From: Acanthochromis polyacanthus
Lineage: Eukaryota > Chordata > Actinopteri > Pomacentridae
DNA length: 64,000 nt
NCBI RefSeq assembly: GCF_021347895.1
Contig: NC_067125.1
Span: 22,361,121-22,425,120, forward strand
Reading direction: 5' to 3'
The notes beneath the pieces are model-generated. The model worked only from the letters and a program-made list of their open reading frames with translations. It was not told where the DNA came from and did not search any database. Position numbers and translations under genes: made by a program. Positions within the stretch are counted from its first letter, which is position 1; each line of letters begins with the position of its first letter. Shown here in pieces: positions 22,049 through 34,447 of the stretch.

Positions 22049-23213
22049 CACTGATCAGGCATAACATTCTGACCACTGACAGATGAAGTGAATAACACTG
22101 ACTATGTCTTCATTGTGGCACCTGTGGCAGCAAGTGAACATTTTGTCCTAACAGTTAATGTGTTAGAAGCAGGACAAATAGACAAGCGTAAGAATGTGAG
22201 CGAGTTTGACAAGGACCAAATTGAGCTGGCTGGACGACTGGGTCAGAGCATCTCCAAAACTGCAGCTGTTGTGGGTTGTTCCTGGTCTGCAGTGGTCAGT
22301 ATCTATCAAAAATGGTCCAAGGAAGGAACAGTGGCGAACTAGTGACAGGGTCATGGATGCATGTGGGGAGGAAGGCTGGTCCATGCTGTCTGATCCAGCA
22401 GACGAGCTACTGTTACTCAAATAGCTGAAGAAGTTAGTGCTAGTTCTGATAGAAAGGTGTTGGAAAACACAGCGCATCCCAGTTTGTTGTGTATGGGGCT
22501 GTATAGCTGCAGACCAGTCAGGGTGTCCATGCTGACCCCTGTGCACCGGCGAAAGCACCAACAATGGGCATCAAAACTGGACCCCGGAGCAATGGAAGAA
22601 GGTGTCCTGGTCTGCTGAACCATGTTTTTTTTTTTAAATCATGTGTATGGCTGAGTGCGTGTATGTTGCTTACCTGGGGAACACATGGCACCAGGATGCA
22701 CTATGGGAAGATGGCAAGCCAGCAGAGGCAGTGTGATGCTTTGGGCCATATTCTGGTGGGAAACCTTGGGTCCTGCCATCCATGTGGATGTTACTTTGAC
22801 ACGTATCCCCTGTCTTTGCATTGTTGCAGACCATGGACACCCTTTCATGACCTGATGGCTGTAGCATTTTTGCTTTGTGGCACAGCGCATTATCCTGCTG
22901 AAAATGATTCAGGAATGGTTTGAGGAGCATAACAACTAGTTTGAGGTGTTGACTTGGCCTCAAAATTCCCCAGATCTCAATCCAATCCAGCATCTGTGGG
23001 ATGTGCTGGACAAACAAGTCCGATCCACGGAGGCCTTAATTCGCAACTTCCAGAACTTAAAGGATCTGCTGCTAACGTCTTGGTGCCAAATACCACAGCA
23101 CACCTTCAGGGGTCTAGTGGAGTCCATGTCTCCACGGGTCAGACTGTTTTAACACCAAAAGGGGGACCGACACAATATCAGGCAGGCGGTCATAATGCTA
23201 TGCCTCATCAATG
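22049..23213 (+). mobile_element. Tc1-family transposon relic
   Basis: TA dinucleotides lie at 22047-22048 and 23214-23215. The left end cactgatcaggcataacatt and the right end (reverse complement cattgatgaggcatagcatt) are the inverted repeats of a widespread vertebrate Tc1 family. The interior holds transposase remnants along the plus strand. The copy is old, with stops, frameshifts, small deletions and a local inversion. Confidence 0.9.
22136..23152 (+). pseudogene. Tc1 transposase pseudogene with internal microinversion
   Basis: The N-terminal paired-like DNA-binding part is readable ([20 protein letters not shown], then [23 protein letters not shown], 22187-22342), followed by a stop and frameshifts. 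The segment around 22678-22800 keeps LPGEHMAPGCTMGR-like and HVDVT-like sequence. The C-terminal catalytic region reads WPQNSPDLNPIQHLWDVLDK at about 22952-23011, with Q where the family's catalytic Glu stands. The motif for the second catalytic Asp (FQQDNALCHKAKM) reads on the minus strand at about 22864-22904. The product would have been a DD34E cut-and-paste transposase; this copy cannot make one. Confidence 0.85.
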
Positions 23214-23215
23214 TA

Positions 23216-24151
23216 TTCTACAACACAAATAAAAAAGTCTGTCTTGTGATGAAGAACTTAGTGTGATATTATTTAAAATTAAATAGCTAGAGGAAAAAAG
23301 GGCTCATTCAGTGGTTCTGCTGGAAAACATGCTAATGCTAGCTTGTCACAAAGGTGCCTTTTGCTTTACCTGTGTGTTAATCAGAGGTGACTGAATGTGG
23401 TCAAGAACAAGTAATTGGGATTTCAGACATCTTTGAGAGAAGCAGCACTCTTTGCACATGAACAGTGTTGTATAATTGCACTATTCCATCCAAAATACAA
23501 ACAGCAGTACCAGCAACCCTCAGAAATGGAAGCTACACTTGAAGCAAAAGTGGTGAAGGATGTCAGAACGTATTATTTAAGAAAAAAAAAAACACTGAAC
23601 CATTTCAAACTATTGGATACTTCCACTATCCAAAGCATCTTGTAAATGTCTCGTGAAGGAGCAGCAAAGCACCACACACACCAAAGGGGGGCTTGAAGGA
23701 CAGAGCTTTCTGCTTATTATTTGTTTTACTCAAAGAGGAACATATCTGCTCATGCCTTTCTGGGGCATGGTACCCACACTAGGGACATAGATGAAGGTGT
23801 GATTACTGAAGAATGCAATTCCTTTAAGAATTCATTCAAGAAATGGCTAGCATGGCTCTGTTCATGGCTCAGTCCAAAAGAAACCACCTCTTAAAGTCAG
23901 GTTACACCATGATTCCATTGATTTGGCATAGCACTTGTTTAAAAGTAACATAACATTTAACATATCTGGTTCCACACACCCATTTGTTCTCAGGGTTCAG
24001 TGCACCGCAACCACCAGCAGTTGTTTCAGAGATTCAGGTATGCCATGCTTGTAGCAGGAACGTAGCCTGGAGCCTGCAGAAGAGTGAAACAGATGGCTTT
24101 TGGCTTTTCAAACTTAGACCCAATAGACACTGATTTGAGTGACATTTATCA
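23216..24151. other. Unrecognised non-coding sequence
   Basis: No recognisable feature. Confidence 0.4.
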
Positions 24152-24153
24152 TA

Positions 24154-24519
24154 CTAACGTTCAAAAGTTTGGGGTCACCCAGAACATTTCATGTTTTCCA
24201 TGAGAACTCACACTTTTATTCATGTGTTAATATAACTGTACAAGGGTTTTCTAACCATCAATGAGCCTTTCAACACCATTAGCTAACACAATGTAGCATT
24301 AGAAATCAGGAGTGATGGTTGCTGGAAATGTTCCTCTGTACCCCTATGGAGATATTCCATTAAAAATCAGACGTTTCCAGCTAGAATAGTCATTTAACAC
24401 ATTAACAATGTCTACACTGGATTTATCATTCATTTAATGTTATCTTCATTGAAAAAATTGCTTTTCTTTCAAAAATTAGGACATTTCTAAGTGACCCTAA
24501 ACTTTTGAACGGTAGTGTG
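24154..24519. mobile_element. Tc1-type MITE, copy 2
   Basis: Ends ctaacgttcaaaagtttggg and (reverse complement of the right end) actaccgttcaaaagtttag are inverted repeats next to TA. The body aligns with 4970-5338 over its full length. This copy keeps better termini, so it is the better reference for the family. It has no coding capacity. Confidence 0.88.
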
Positions 24520-26699
24520 TATATGATCAAATTATCAGAAGGATTCTTCATTAGTGTGAATAATAAGTTTACAGGTGCTGGAGAGAAAAAACTGTATATG
24601 CATGACTGCAACTACATGCTCTCTGTTGCAAAGCTTAATCAAACCATAAGTACCGAGACAGAGGATGGAATGGTCACATGGATCATTTTTGTAGCTGTCA
24701 TTTGGAATCATTCTTGAAAGACACTGAGACAGTAGTAAAAAGAGATGCCTAGAGGCTGTACAGATGTCTAGCAGTGTTGATATATGAGGGATCTGGGTAA
24801 GTTGCGGTGTGAGCTGCCAGACAGCAGCTAAGTGATTAGGGATGTGCAGTGTAACCCTGTGCCATATTTAGCCGCAGCGGGGTGCCCCGTCCCCTGCCTT
24901 CTCCCTGAGGCCCAGCGCCAGATGTCGAAAGCTGCAGCAGCACGCCTGGCAGAGCAGGGTGGCAGCAGGGTGGCACAGCAAGTCTGAGTACAGTGAGGAT
25001 AACCCCCCCACCACCACCACCACCACCACCACCAAATGCTACTCATTCACTCAGAAAAAGAAATACACTCTACAGTTTGAATCAATTGGCATGATGGTAC
25101 TGGCATTTTACTTGTATTTAGTTTCAAAAATTATGAGAGCCACTTCTAATATGAGATGTCTGAGTAATTGCATTGTCAAAATGGTGATAAATAGGGTTTT
25201 GGTTTTATCTATAAGACACTCATTCTTTCCCTAGGGTGCCAATTTCTATTTCAGTACTGTGAAGTAAGAAGACATTACCAAATATGGATCTACTCAAGGT
25301 GAAGCAAGATGATGAAAAGACACATCTGCAGAAGTTACAAGTGCTTCATATTTAGCAAAAACTTGGACAGGGGAAAAGTCTTTGAAAAATGACAGCAACA
25401 TTTTAGGTAACAGCTGTCACACAAGCTGTCCCAACCGTTTCAAGTTAGCTACAGCTAACCTCTGTACAGTTAGAACACTGGTTGTTTGTGGTGAGCTCAA
25501 AGGCACTGCACAAACAGCTTGAATTTGCATTGATCAAGTGAGGCAAAATTAACTTCAACAGATGTCATTATATTCAGACCTTTCATCTGGTACCTGCATC
25601 ATAAATGCCCAGTTCAACTAAATGTTCATTCATACTTGAGTAATATGAATAAAAATTGGTGGACATGTTTCCTGCAGGATTAATGAATAGATTTCCTTCA
25701 TATTAAAGCTATGCTAAGCAATCTATGTAGAGGCTAATTGTAATTTTTGTTTATTTATTATGCTTACTCATTCAAAGTTCCCTTGTAAAACATCATCACT
25801 TAAATTCCATGCAATGGAGATAAAAATGTATCTCATGTCATATCAAGTGATAAACACTTTTATTCCTTCTAGCAGGCTGTACAGTGTTTTAGACACTATG
25901 GCTCAGGCGCCGAGCCAAAATGTCAGCTTTGAAATATACTTTGAATGTCAGCTTTACACTTGTGAAATTTGCTGAGCACATTTAATCTCCACCTGGAACA
26001 AAATCAATTGATCTGTTTGATCCCATGAAATTTGAAAAGTACTTCATAAATACAAAGTATTATTATCAACAATGTTGTCATGATCATATTTAGCTGGTTT
26101 AAATATTAAGCCTATCACTCTGCAAAATGATTTTTTTGAAACTTTAACATTTACTTTATTAACTTAAAAAATAAGGTGAAGAACCTACAGTATATATACT
26201 ATTTTATATTACCTGACTAGTTCAAACATAAAAGTTTAGGCCCTATGAACTTAGACAGAAAAGATGAATGTCCGTTTCTTGTCTATCTATGCCTGGAATA
26301 ACTGAGAAATGACTTTAATGTTCAAACTTCATTTGCTGACTGGATCCTTATGATTAGCTTTGAATCCCAGAACCTGAATTTGATTTTTTGGCGCCTACAG
26401 CAAAGTTAAAACTGTCAAAAATTCATCCCCAAATCAGTCTTCTGTTAGGAAACCAAATGCATTATCATTTTAAGACTTGCAAATCCTGTGTTTTATGTAA
26501 TTTTAGTCATCTTAAAGCTGCTCAGAAATTATTTTATCACCAAAGAAATGGTAAAACTGAAAAAAAAATGGGGAGGAAAATTAGCTATTATATCAGTTGC
26601 CTTAATTGCAAAAATATCATTATCAGATTTCAAAAATCCCCATCACTTGAACCCTAATAAACACCTTAAGGCTGACAGAGAGAAACCCACACATAGCCT
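24520..26699. other. Unrecognised non-coding sequence
   Basis: No repeat family or coding motif apart from the (CCA)n run. The stretch 24835-24985 is GC-richer and non-repetitive. Confidence 0.4.
25008..25034 (+). repeat. (CCA)9 microsatellite
   Basis: Pure CCA repeats after a C-run. Confidence 0.95.
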
Positions 26700-27210
26700 C
26701 CACTCACTGATCTCTCTGCAGATGTTGCGCTAACAAGTGTCCCCCAATTAGTCATTCTCTCTCCCTCTGCCTGCTCCCCCTTTTTTTGTTCTTTCTTTCT
26801 CACTCTAGGACACTCTGCCGGAGGCTGACCAAGATAAAGTTTTGACTGGCAGGACCATTTGTTTTAATCAGGTGTTTGCAGACGCTTCCATGACCTCCAT
26901 TAGTTGAAGTTTTAATTGAAATTAACCCCCACTACTACCCCAATTAACCCACGTCCCCCCTGACTGGCACCCGCCCTCGTCCCGAGCATCTGTTTCGGGA
27001 CAGGGGGAATGGGAGACAGAGCAGGGAAGCAGAGAGGAGGGGAGGGAGGCCGAGGATGCGGTGTTGTCACCCGAGGAGAAGCGGCATCACGTCGAGTGCA
27101 TGCCGGCTGCGCCTGGCTCGCCATGAAGCCCTGGGGGGCCTTCTGTCCCTCAGTCTACGACATCCCAGCAGCAAGGCTACACATGGCTTAGTCTTGGCCA
27201 GCGGGAGGTG
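26700..27210. other. Candidate conserved non-coding block
   Basis: Non-repetitive sequence with ttttaattgaaattaa at about 26908-26924 (homeodomain-type cores), followed by a GC-rich segment. It stands out from the AT-rich surroundings. No coding frame has a recognisable domain. Constraint is inferred from texture only. Confidence 0.25.
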
Positions 27211-29654
27211 GGGGAGATAGGTAGAAGGATGAGTCCAAAAATGGCAGAGGGTGAAGATGTCCCATGGGGGGACAGTCACAGAAAAGAAAGATGGGAAAGT
27301 TGGGAAGAGAATGAAGAAGTAGTTGAGGGTGGGAGATGGGGTAGAGGGAGGGAGGTGGTAATTACTGTACAGTGAGCTTCCTATCTTAAGCCCTCCTGCA
27401 CGAGATAAGAGCGTGCGGATAGAGTGCAGACTGTGTGTAGCTTCCAGCAGCTGTTTCGTTGCCTGTGGAAGGTCTAGAATGAGGAAGCTGTCAAAATGTC
27501 CCCTCCAGCTCACAGACTATTGAGTGTGTACACATGCTGGAGTATCTTTGTTTAGCCGTTCTCTATGCCTGAAGCACTTTTTTTACAATTAGAGCTCTAA
27601 AGTGACTTCATTCAGGGTACAAATGTAAAAGCACAATGACAGTAACAAAAACACTGCTCTGCTGTATGGACTACTGTTAAAGATGCAGTTTAAAGGCCGA
27701 TTCATGCTTGTCAGATCAATGTGCACTCACTGACCAGTGCAGGCTATGAATACAGAGAGTGCACACGCCTCCATTCATACTACAAATAAACCCTTTTCAG
27801 TCATGGGATACATAAAATTTCTGATTTTAATCAGTCTGTTTAAAGTAAGGGCGTTCTGTCACGCAGACACAGGTCACTTCAACATTAATGTTTCTTGCAG
27901 CTTTATTCAGACATAACTATGTGCATAATAGTTGTCATGCATGGAAGACTGGCCTGTACATCAAATAATGTATATTACACAACGATGCAATAATAAATTA
28001 AAGATTAGACTAATAGCAGCTTATCAAACTGCCAAAACAGTAAACATCCTAGATTGTTTATGATTTCCCAAACACTCCATGTGTGATGATAATCTAACCA
28101 CGACTTTACCAGGAGTAAAATGACAACATCAGGACAGCTGTGGTGGAGTCCAGGACTTAACCTGACGATGACCGCTCTGTAACCAATGATCTAACTGCAG
28201 CTGATAAACTGTGACTCACTGTGTGAACTACACAGTGACGTTGATGTTGTCTCCATGTCCAGTAAAATTTACAATTATAGTTTTAAAATAGAGGGACAAA
28301 CTTCAAAAAATACAAAACAAATGCTATTTGAAATAAATTTACTCCATTCTTACACCGTCTAGCCTCTTCGATCAAGTCAACAGCCACCTGCACTCAATAG
28401 TTAGATTAAGGTGGCTTTGAAAACCAAGAATGCAGCAACAACATACAATTAAGTGGATCAGGACAAAATCTGATTATCAAAAGATCATTTATTTCATATT
28501 AATTTATAAATAATAACAATATAAAGTCTATAATGATAGTAGGTTACTAGGCTATTTTCAGTGGTAAACAGTTTATATCAGTGAAATAGCCTTACACATC
28601 AAAAATGATTTGGACACAACACAGACATGGATCTTCTCTACAACCACAGTAACTCTCGGTCACTCCTGCCTGTGTGCCCATGGTGTGAGAGCAAAGCCTG
28701 AGATGCTGGGCTGGCTTTTCTGTCTGTCTGTCTGTCTGTCTGTCTGTATACTGTGTCCTCTATTCACTCTGTGATGCTACCAGTTCTAAAAGTGTTTTTC
28801 ACTGCATGACAAAATAGATGTGTGAGTGTGTGAAATGTGTCACATGTGTGAAAACTTGGCTCAAGTAGAAATGTCTTGTCCAAGGGTAAAAGGGTCAATC
28901 TTTGTAAATTCTGGTACAAGGGTGATTCCAATCAGTGACTCACAATAGTGTCAGGACAACAGTGTGCTCTCATCAGCATGGAATCATTCCAGTTCTATCA
29001 AATCCTTGATAATGTAGATAAGAAAGCTAATGACAAAAAATGAAAATTATGTTTACCTTGTCTCAATACATAATAACTGTTATCACACCTCCAACATTCT
29101 TATCTTTCTTCAAGCGTTTCAAAACATACAGGTGGGAATTATGGGGAGAGACAACTTAGTATCCTTGTCAGAAAAAGAAAAGGGATTTATGGGAAATGAG
29201 GTCCTGCTTCTCAAAAATAAAATGCTACACAGAGCACTTTTCTCCATGGATAATCTTTATTATTATGTTGTGGATATTCAGAGATCCCAGAGGATGGATC
29301 TCAATTTCTTGATGAGCAAAGAACCTTTCCTATAGTGCCACTTCTAGGCCATACTTTGCACATACAGTGAAATAGTTTGCAGATTAGCACAAAGTTCCCA
29401 GCCGATGATCCATTTCCACCCAAGGAATGTAGATGGAGAACAGGAAAACAATACATAAGAGAAATACAAACACGTTGGATCTGGGGCTACACATCTCTGA
29501 CCTGCAGTCACTGGCATCACTGTCCTCAGGGACATCTGCAGAGAGAACCAAACACAACCTACAGCAGCATAACTAAGCGATGGTTCAGGTGCTGAGTCAG
29601 CCCTATACCTCTGGAAACTCTGGGAACCACAAGTACACCAGCAGTCTGAGAGCA
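27211..29654. other. Unrecognised non-coding sequence
   Basis: Apart from a (CTGT)n run at 28720-28748, nothing is recognised. A ggccgattcatgctt string at 27697 resembles some Harbinger MITE ends but has no visible partner. Confidence 0.35.
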
Positions 29655-31335
29655 AAAGACTCTGTTAGGATGATTTGGTACAATACGGTCTTTAAGATAA
29701 GATAGAGCTTGGACATTTAGAGTTTTATATGTGAGAAGCAGGATTTTAAACTCTGTCCTGGATTTTTACAGGGAGCCAATGAAGAGAAGCTAATATTGTA
29801 GAAGTATGATCTCTCTTACTGGTTCCTGTAAGAATTCTGGCTGCAGCATTTTGAATCAACTGGAGGTTTTTAAGAGAGTGATCAGGACATCCTGACATCC
29901 ACCAGCACTGGTACATCTTTATTTACAAAGCATTACTGGGCAAACTTTCATCATATGTAGGTACACTTCTTTCACCAATCAAGATTTTCTCTGACTCTCG
30001 CTCTGCTAAATGGCTGCACTTACAGGTACCCAGGATTCACTGTGAGCTTGGCAGAGCAGCTTTCCCCCATAATGCACCTTGTAAATGGAACAACCTCCAA
30101 AACACTTTAAAGCTCAGTGATTTTGTCTCCCTGAATCAATTCAAAGACTTGATAAAGGAAAATGTAATCCGTGTTTAATTGCTTTTCCTGATCTGTTTTT
30201 TTTCCTTCTTTTGTCTTTGTTTGAACCTGTTTCAATATTTCTTGTTTATATAAGTATGTCTTAATTGTCTTAATTGTTTTTATATACTGTACACATTTTA
30301 CATTCTCAGAAATGGTGTGCTGTCTTGGCCAGGTCTCCCTCGGAAAACAGATTTATAATCTCAAGGGACTTCCTGGTAAAATAAAGGTTAAATAAACAAA
30401 TAAAATCCTAATAATATAGAATGACAATAGTCTGACCGAGAAGTTACATATGCATGGACTAGATTCTCAGCATCACTCTGTGATAGGATGTTCCTGATTT
30501 TTACAATATTATGTAGATGAAAGAATGCCATCCTACAGACTTGCTGTATATGTGTGTTGAAAACATACCCTGATCAAGCTAACTCCGAGGACTTAGCTTG
30601 ATCACAAACAGAGACCAAGGCAATGCTATCCAGAGTAACTATCTGGTTATACATTTTGTTTCTGAGGTTTTTCAGGGCAAATACCGTAACTTTAGTTTTT
30701 TTCTGAATTTAGGAGAGGGAATGGCAGGACATTCAGGTCTTTAGGTCTTCAGACATGACTGGAGTTTGATGAACTGATTGGTTTCATTTGGCTTTATAGA
30801 TAAATATAACTGGGTGCCATCGGTATAACAATGTAATTTTATGCAGTGTTTCCTAATAGTATTGCTTCAGAGGAGCATGTATGTGCTGAATAGTATTAGT
30901 CCTAGCACAGAATGCTGTGAAATTTTTTTGCTGTAACTCTGGTGAAGGTGGAAGTGTCATCACTGACATAAACATGGGATGTGTTCAATAAACATAATTT
31001 AAAACAGTTCAGTGCAGTCCCTTTAAGCCCACCATTAACATGTTACAGTCTCTATAATAAGATGTTGTGACAAACTGTGCCAAATGCAGTATAGAATCTA
31101 GTCCTTTCTCTCTCAGGCAATTAGAAGAACATCAGTGACTTTCACTAGCACTGTCGCTGTACTATGGTGTATTCTAAATCCTGACTGAAACTCTTTTTGT
31201 ACAGATGGTCACTTAGTTATCAGCTTTATCATAAAATTCTGAAGTAAAGGGAAGTTTGGATATGTGTCTATATTTAACTAAAATACCTGGATCAAGATAG
31301 GTTTTTGTTAAATAGCTGTTTGATTACAATTTAAT
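29655..31335 (-). pseudogene. L2-like LINE relic (antisense), interrupted by another LINE
   Basis: The plus-strand text (aggattttaaactctgtcct, agggagccaatgaagag, ctgcagcattttgaatcaac, tgactgaaactctttttgta) is a familiar antisense repeat of fish genomes. It derives from an L2-clade LINE whose RT runs on the minus strand. Around 31047-31100 the minus strand still resembles the AFDTVDH palm region, but stops and frameshifts abound. It is an ancient dead copy. Confidence 0.55.
29896..30406 (+). mobile_element. LINE 3' fragment nested in the L2-like relic
   Basis: The plus strand translates to the end of an RT ORF (YKALLGKLSSYV, then APCKWNNLQNTL, ending at a stop near 30176). A 3' UTR follows with ggccaggtctccctcg and the terminal cctggtaaaataaaggttaa typical of Rex1/CR1-like fish LINEs. 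The host repeat resumes after it. atcctga before and atcctaa after are a probable short target duplication. Confidence 0.7.
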
Positions 31336-32593
31336 TATTAGGATAGTTACCGAAATATGGGAAGTGAGCAGGGAAATGATATACAGCCATGCTGACCAGG
31401 AATAAAACCAGGGACTAACCACTGCAAGTCATCTGCATCCATTTGGTAGAAGGTATGGTTGCAGGACTGAATGGGAAAATAGCAGTGCTGGCAGCAGGGT
31501 TCATATTCACATGGTGGTAGGCTGAGGAGTTGGTGGGAGCAAAATTCTGCTGCAGGCACCCCTTAAGTCTTTGTGTTTTTCTGATGGAGTGCATTTGTCC
31601 TATCAGAGTCTCTGTGACATGCAGCATCTTCCTTCCAAACATGGAGTGTCTTTTTCCATATTGACACAAATCAGTATTACTTATTTAGATATATTGCATG
31701 TACAATTAGAAGCTTGAGGAGACATGCTTTAGAAAGAGGAATAGATTGTTCAAGTTTATTCCATTCATTAATCATGCATTGCGCAAGGTATTTCTAAGCC
31801 ACCAGAGCTGATGTAAAAGCAGTGAAAAAGTGGCAGCACCAGCTTGGAGGATGGGAACCTAAGAGGCTGACATGGTGGGTCAGACGAACACAATCACATA
31901 AAGGGCTGGCTGTTGTTCACCTGGTAATAAACTTGTAGTTGTCTCTTGCTCAAATTAAACTCCAATTCTGGGGAAAATGCGGGGAGACAGGAACAAGGTG
32001 GGAGTGAAGAGAATGGGAGAAAACAAGGGGGAAAGGGAGCAGGTGACAGAGAGTCGGGGAAAAGTGAAGAGAGAAAAGGGGAGTATCAGATTATCAGAAG
32101 AGGTGGTAGAGAGGAAAGAGACAGGGAAAAAGCAGCTCTTCTTCTGTCGTAGAAGACCTGTCAGTGTGAGTAGTTTTAACTGATGGTATCCCAGATCTGT
32201 GGCTCACCAATCATTATCCCTTGTCACAACTGGATAGCGTTAGCACAAACATACAGGGGCAGAGAGATTGAGAGACAAAGCACTCCTCAGATGTCAGCAT
32301 GATATACTGAACAAGTACTGAAGACTGTGTGTTGGTCAGTGGAAATACTGTGACCCTGCAGACACATGTAAGATACTATTTGTCATCTTTTCATGTCAGA
32401 TGCTTTCAGAAAGTTTAAGAAATACAAACCGCCATATAATCGGGTTTGCACCGCTGACCTGCCAATCACAGTATGAACACAAAAATTCCAAGTTTGTTCA
32501 GCATGATTACATTATTGGTAGCAGAATCAACATTCATTTTCTACAAGCTTAAATATCCCCACAACTAATAAATAGTTAATACTAATCTGAACT
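31336..32593. other. Unrecognised non-coding sequence
   Basis: A purine-rich tract at about 31960-32130 gives spurious Gly/Glu/Lys-rich frames. Nothing else is recognised. Confidence 0.4.
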
Positions 32594-32918
32594 GGGTCTG
32601 CACAGTGGTTGGTGGTTAGCACTTTCACCTTGCAGCTAGAAGATCCCCAGTTCAAATCCCAGCCTTCCTGGGATCTTTCTGCCTGGAGTTTACATGTTCT
32701 CCCTGTTCATGTGTGGGTTTCCAGCTTCCTCCCACAATCCAAAAACATGCTGAGGTTAATTGGTAATTCTATATTGTCCTGAATTGTGAATATGTTTGTT
32801 TGTCTCTGTATGTAGCCCAATGATAGACTGCCTTCACCCTAAGTCAGCCGGGATAGACTTCACCCCCCATGACCCTAATGAGGATAAAGCAGTGTATAGA
32901 TAATGGATGGATGGATGA
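32594..32918 (+). repeat. RTE-tailed tRNA-like SINE, copy 2
   Basis: Aligns with 663-1030. It has the B-box-like gttcaaatc, the middle block tcccacaatccaaaaacatg, and the tail gggatagact...accctaatgaggataaagc, ending in (GGAT)n. Confidence 0.7.
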
Positions 32919-34066
32919 TCTGAACTGCAGGTGATCAATGGACACATCATGACATCAGATACAGTAGAGATCAGGTCTGTAAAGAAGTGTCTGAGCTCAA
33001 TATATTACAACCCAGGTTCTGTCAGATTTATCCTCAGAACCTTAAAGTGAGCTGTGAATCTTCTCCCTCTAAAACATGAGTAAATTCTGGACCCATGTTC
33101 TGAATTGTTGCAGAATGTGTAGCATTTTTTTTGTGATATTAATCTGCTGAAGGCTAAGTATTTTGTCACATAAATATGGCAAAGATATTGTTTGATAATT
33201 CTCGGATGGTATTTTTAGTAGAAACTGTTCAGGTACTGTCAGAAGGTTTTACATGTTTAAATGATGAAACCAGTTAAATTTAAAAGCTGAAATAATGCTA
33301 AACATCACAATTAGCTAATGATGTTCACTGTTGCTTGTTTGTTGATGTTTTTTACATTCTAGGTATTCAGCCAAAAAATGTACCCTTTGACCATAATTTG
33401 TTACAATTTAAAAGATTAGCAGTAAGAAATTGGGGTGAATGGCTGAATGTCCAAAGCATTCAGAGACTTTTGTTTCTAGCTGCATGCATTTTAAATTCTG
33501 GTGAAACACAGAAATATTACACTCATTCACTGCGGCTACCTCTGCTTTAACAGTTGCAGTTTTGATCACAGCTAAGCTACAATGAAAGACTGTCAAACAC
33601 AGGATTACCAGTTGATGTTTTAACTCTACAAGGAAAGGATGAGATTTTCTCTTTCAGTCATTTTGCTCTTTGCAGTGTGTTGACTTCTGCAGCTCAAGTA
33701 ATTTCTTTCCAATACAACCCTATCATTCTTTTAAGAAAGCATCTTTCTAGAGCTGCTTCTGCTCACTCCACACATCAAACCTTTGGCTTTTGGCTGCAAG
33801 AGTGAACACAACTGTCTCCATGCATCCCCAGCATGCACTCCCAGCAGTTAGTTTATCAGTCTGAGGAACTGAAGAGATTACTTTTATTATTAATGGCAAT
33901 GTCACAACAATGTGGTAATCCTTAGCAACTTTGACTGCACAATGCACTGTTAGCATACATCGTATGCCCATAGGTCAGAGCTCTGTAGAAACTGAAACTG
34001 TAACACTGGGACATTCGGAGATGGTAAAAACTTTAATTTGAAACAAATATTCAAGGACTGCAACAA
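32919..34066. other. Unrecognised non-coding sequence
   Basis: AT-rich, no recognisable feature. Confidence 0.4.
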
Positions 34067-34447
34067 GTCCTCAAATTCATACGACCACATCGGTCGTATG
34101 TAACGTGCACCGGAATACGACCCATGAGAGCGTATTTACGTTAGCGCCCCTACGGGGAAAAGGAACACATTACGGAATTTAATTCGAGAAACGGCTTTTC
34201 CCTCACGAAACGGCTTTTTCCTCACTTTCCCAGCACGGGTTTAGGGTTAGGGTTAGGGTTAGGGTTAGGGTGAGGGAAAGGGATAGGGATAGTGTTAGAT
34301 AAAAGTTTGTTCATGGTGATGTTTCACCTGCGACACCGGAGTGTCGATATTTACTCAACCGCCAGAGGTCGCATAGTCAAAACGTAACACTCGGTCGTAA
34401 TACGGGCGTGTACAGACGACCTATGTGGTCGTTTTTGGTTTGAGGAC
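34067..34447. mobile_element. Foldback MITE with telomere-like core, copy 1
   Basis: The left end gtcctcaaa and right end tttgaggac are inverted. Subterminal blocks repeat the theme: cgaccacatcggtcg on the left and cgacctatgtggtcg on the right, each itself an inverted repeat. The centre has (GGGTTA)n at about 34233-34270. No coding capacity and no clear target duplication. A second copy begins at 63903 and is identical as far as it goes. Confidence 0.75.
34233..34270 (+). repeat. Telomere-like (GGGTTA)n
   Basis: About six GGGTTA units inside the foldback MITE. Interstitial, not a chromosome end. Confidence 0.9.

Noticed and set aside
26912..27513. Overlapping frames on both strands in a GC/GA-rich region
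   Set aside because: Compositional artefacts without a recognisable domain.
27690..28300. Harbinger-type MITE
   Set aside because: ggccgattcatgctt resembles such an end, but I found no inverted partner or TTA/TAA duplication.
34233..34270. Telomeric repeat as a chromosome end or fusion point
   Set aside because: Only about six units, inside a TIR element that has a second copy at 63903. Similar short runs occur at 53234-53275.
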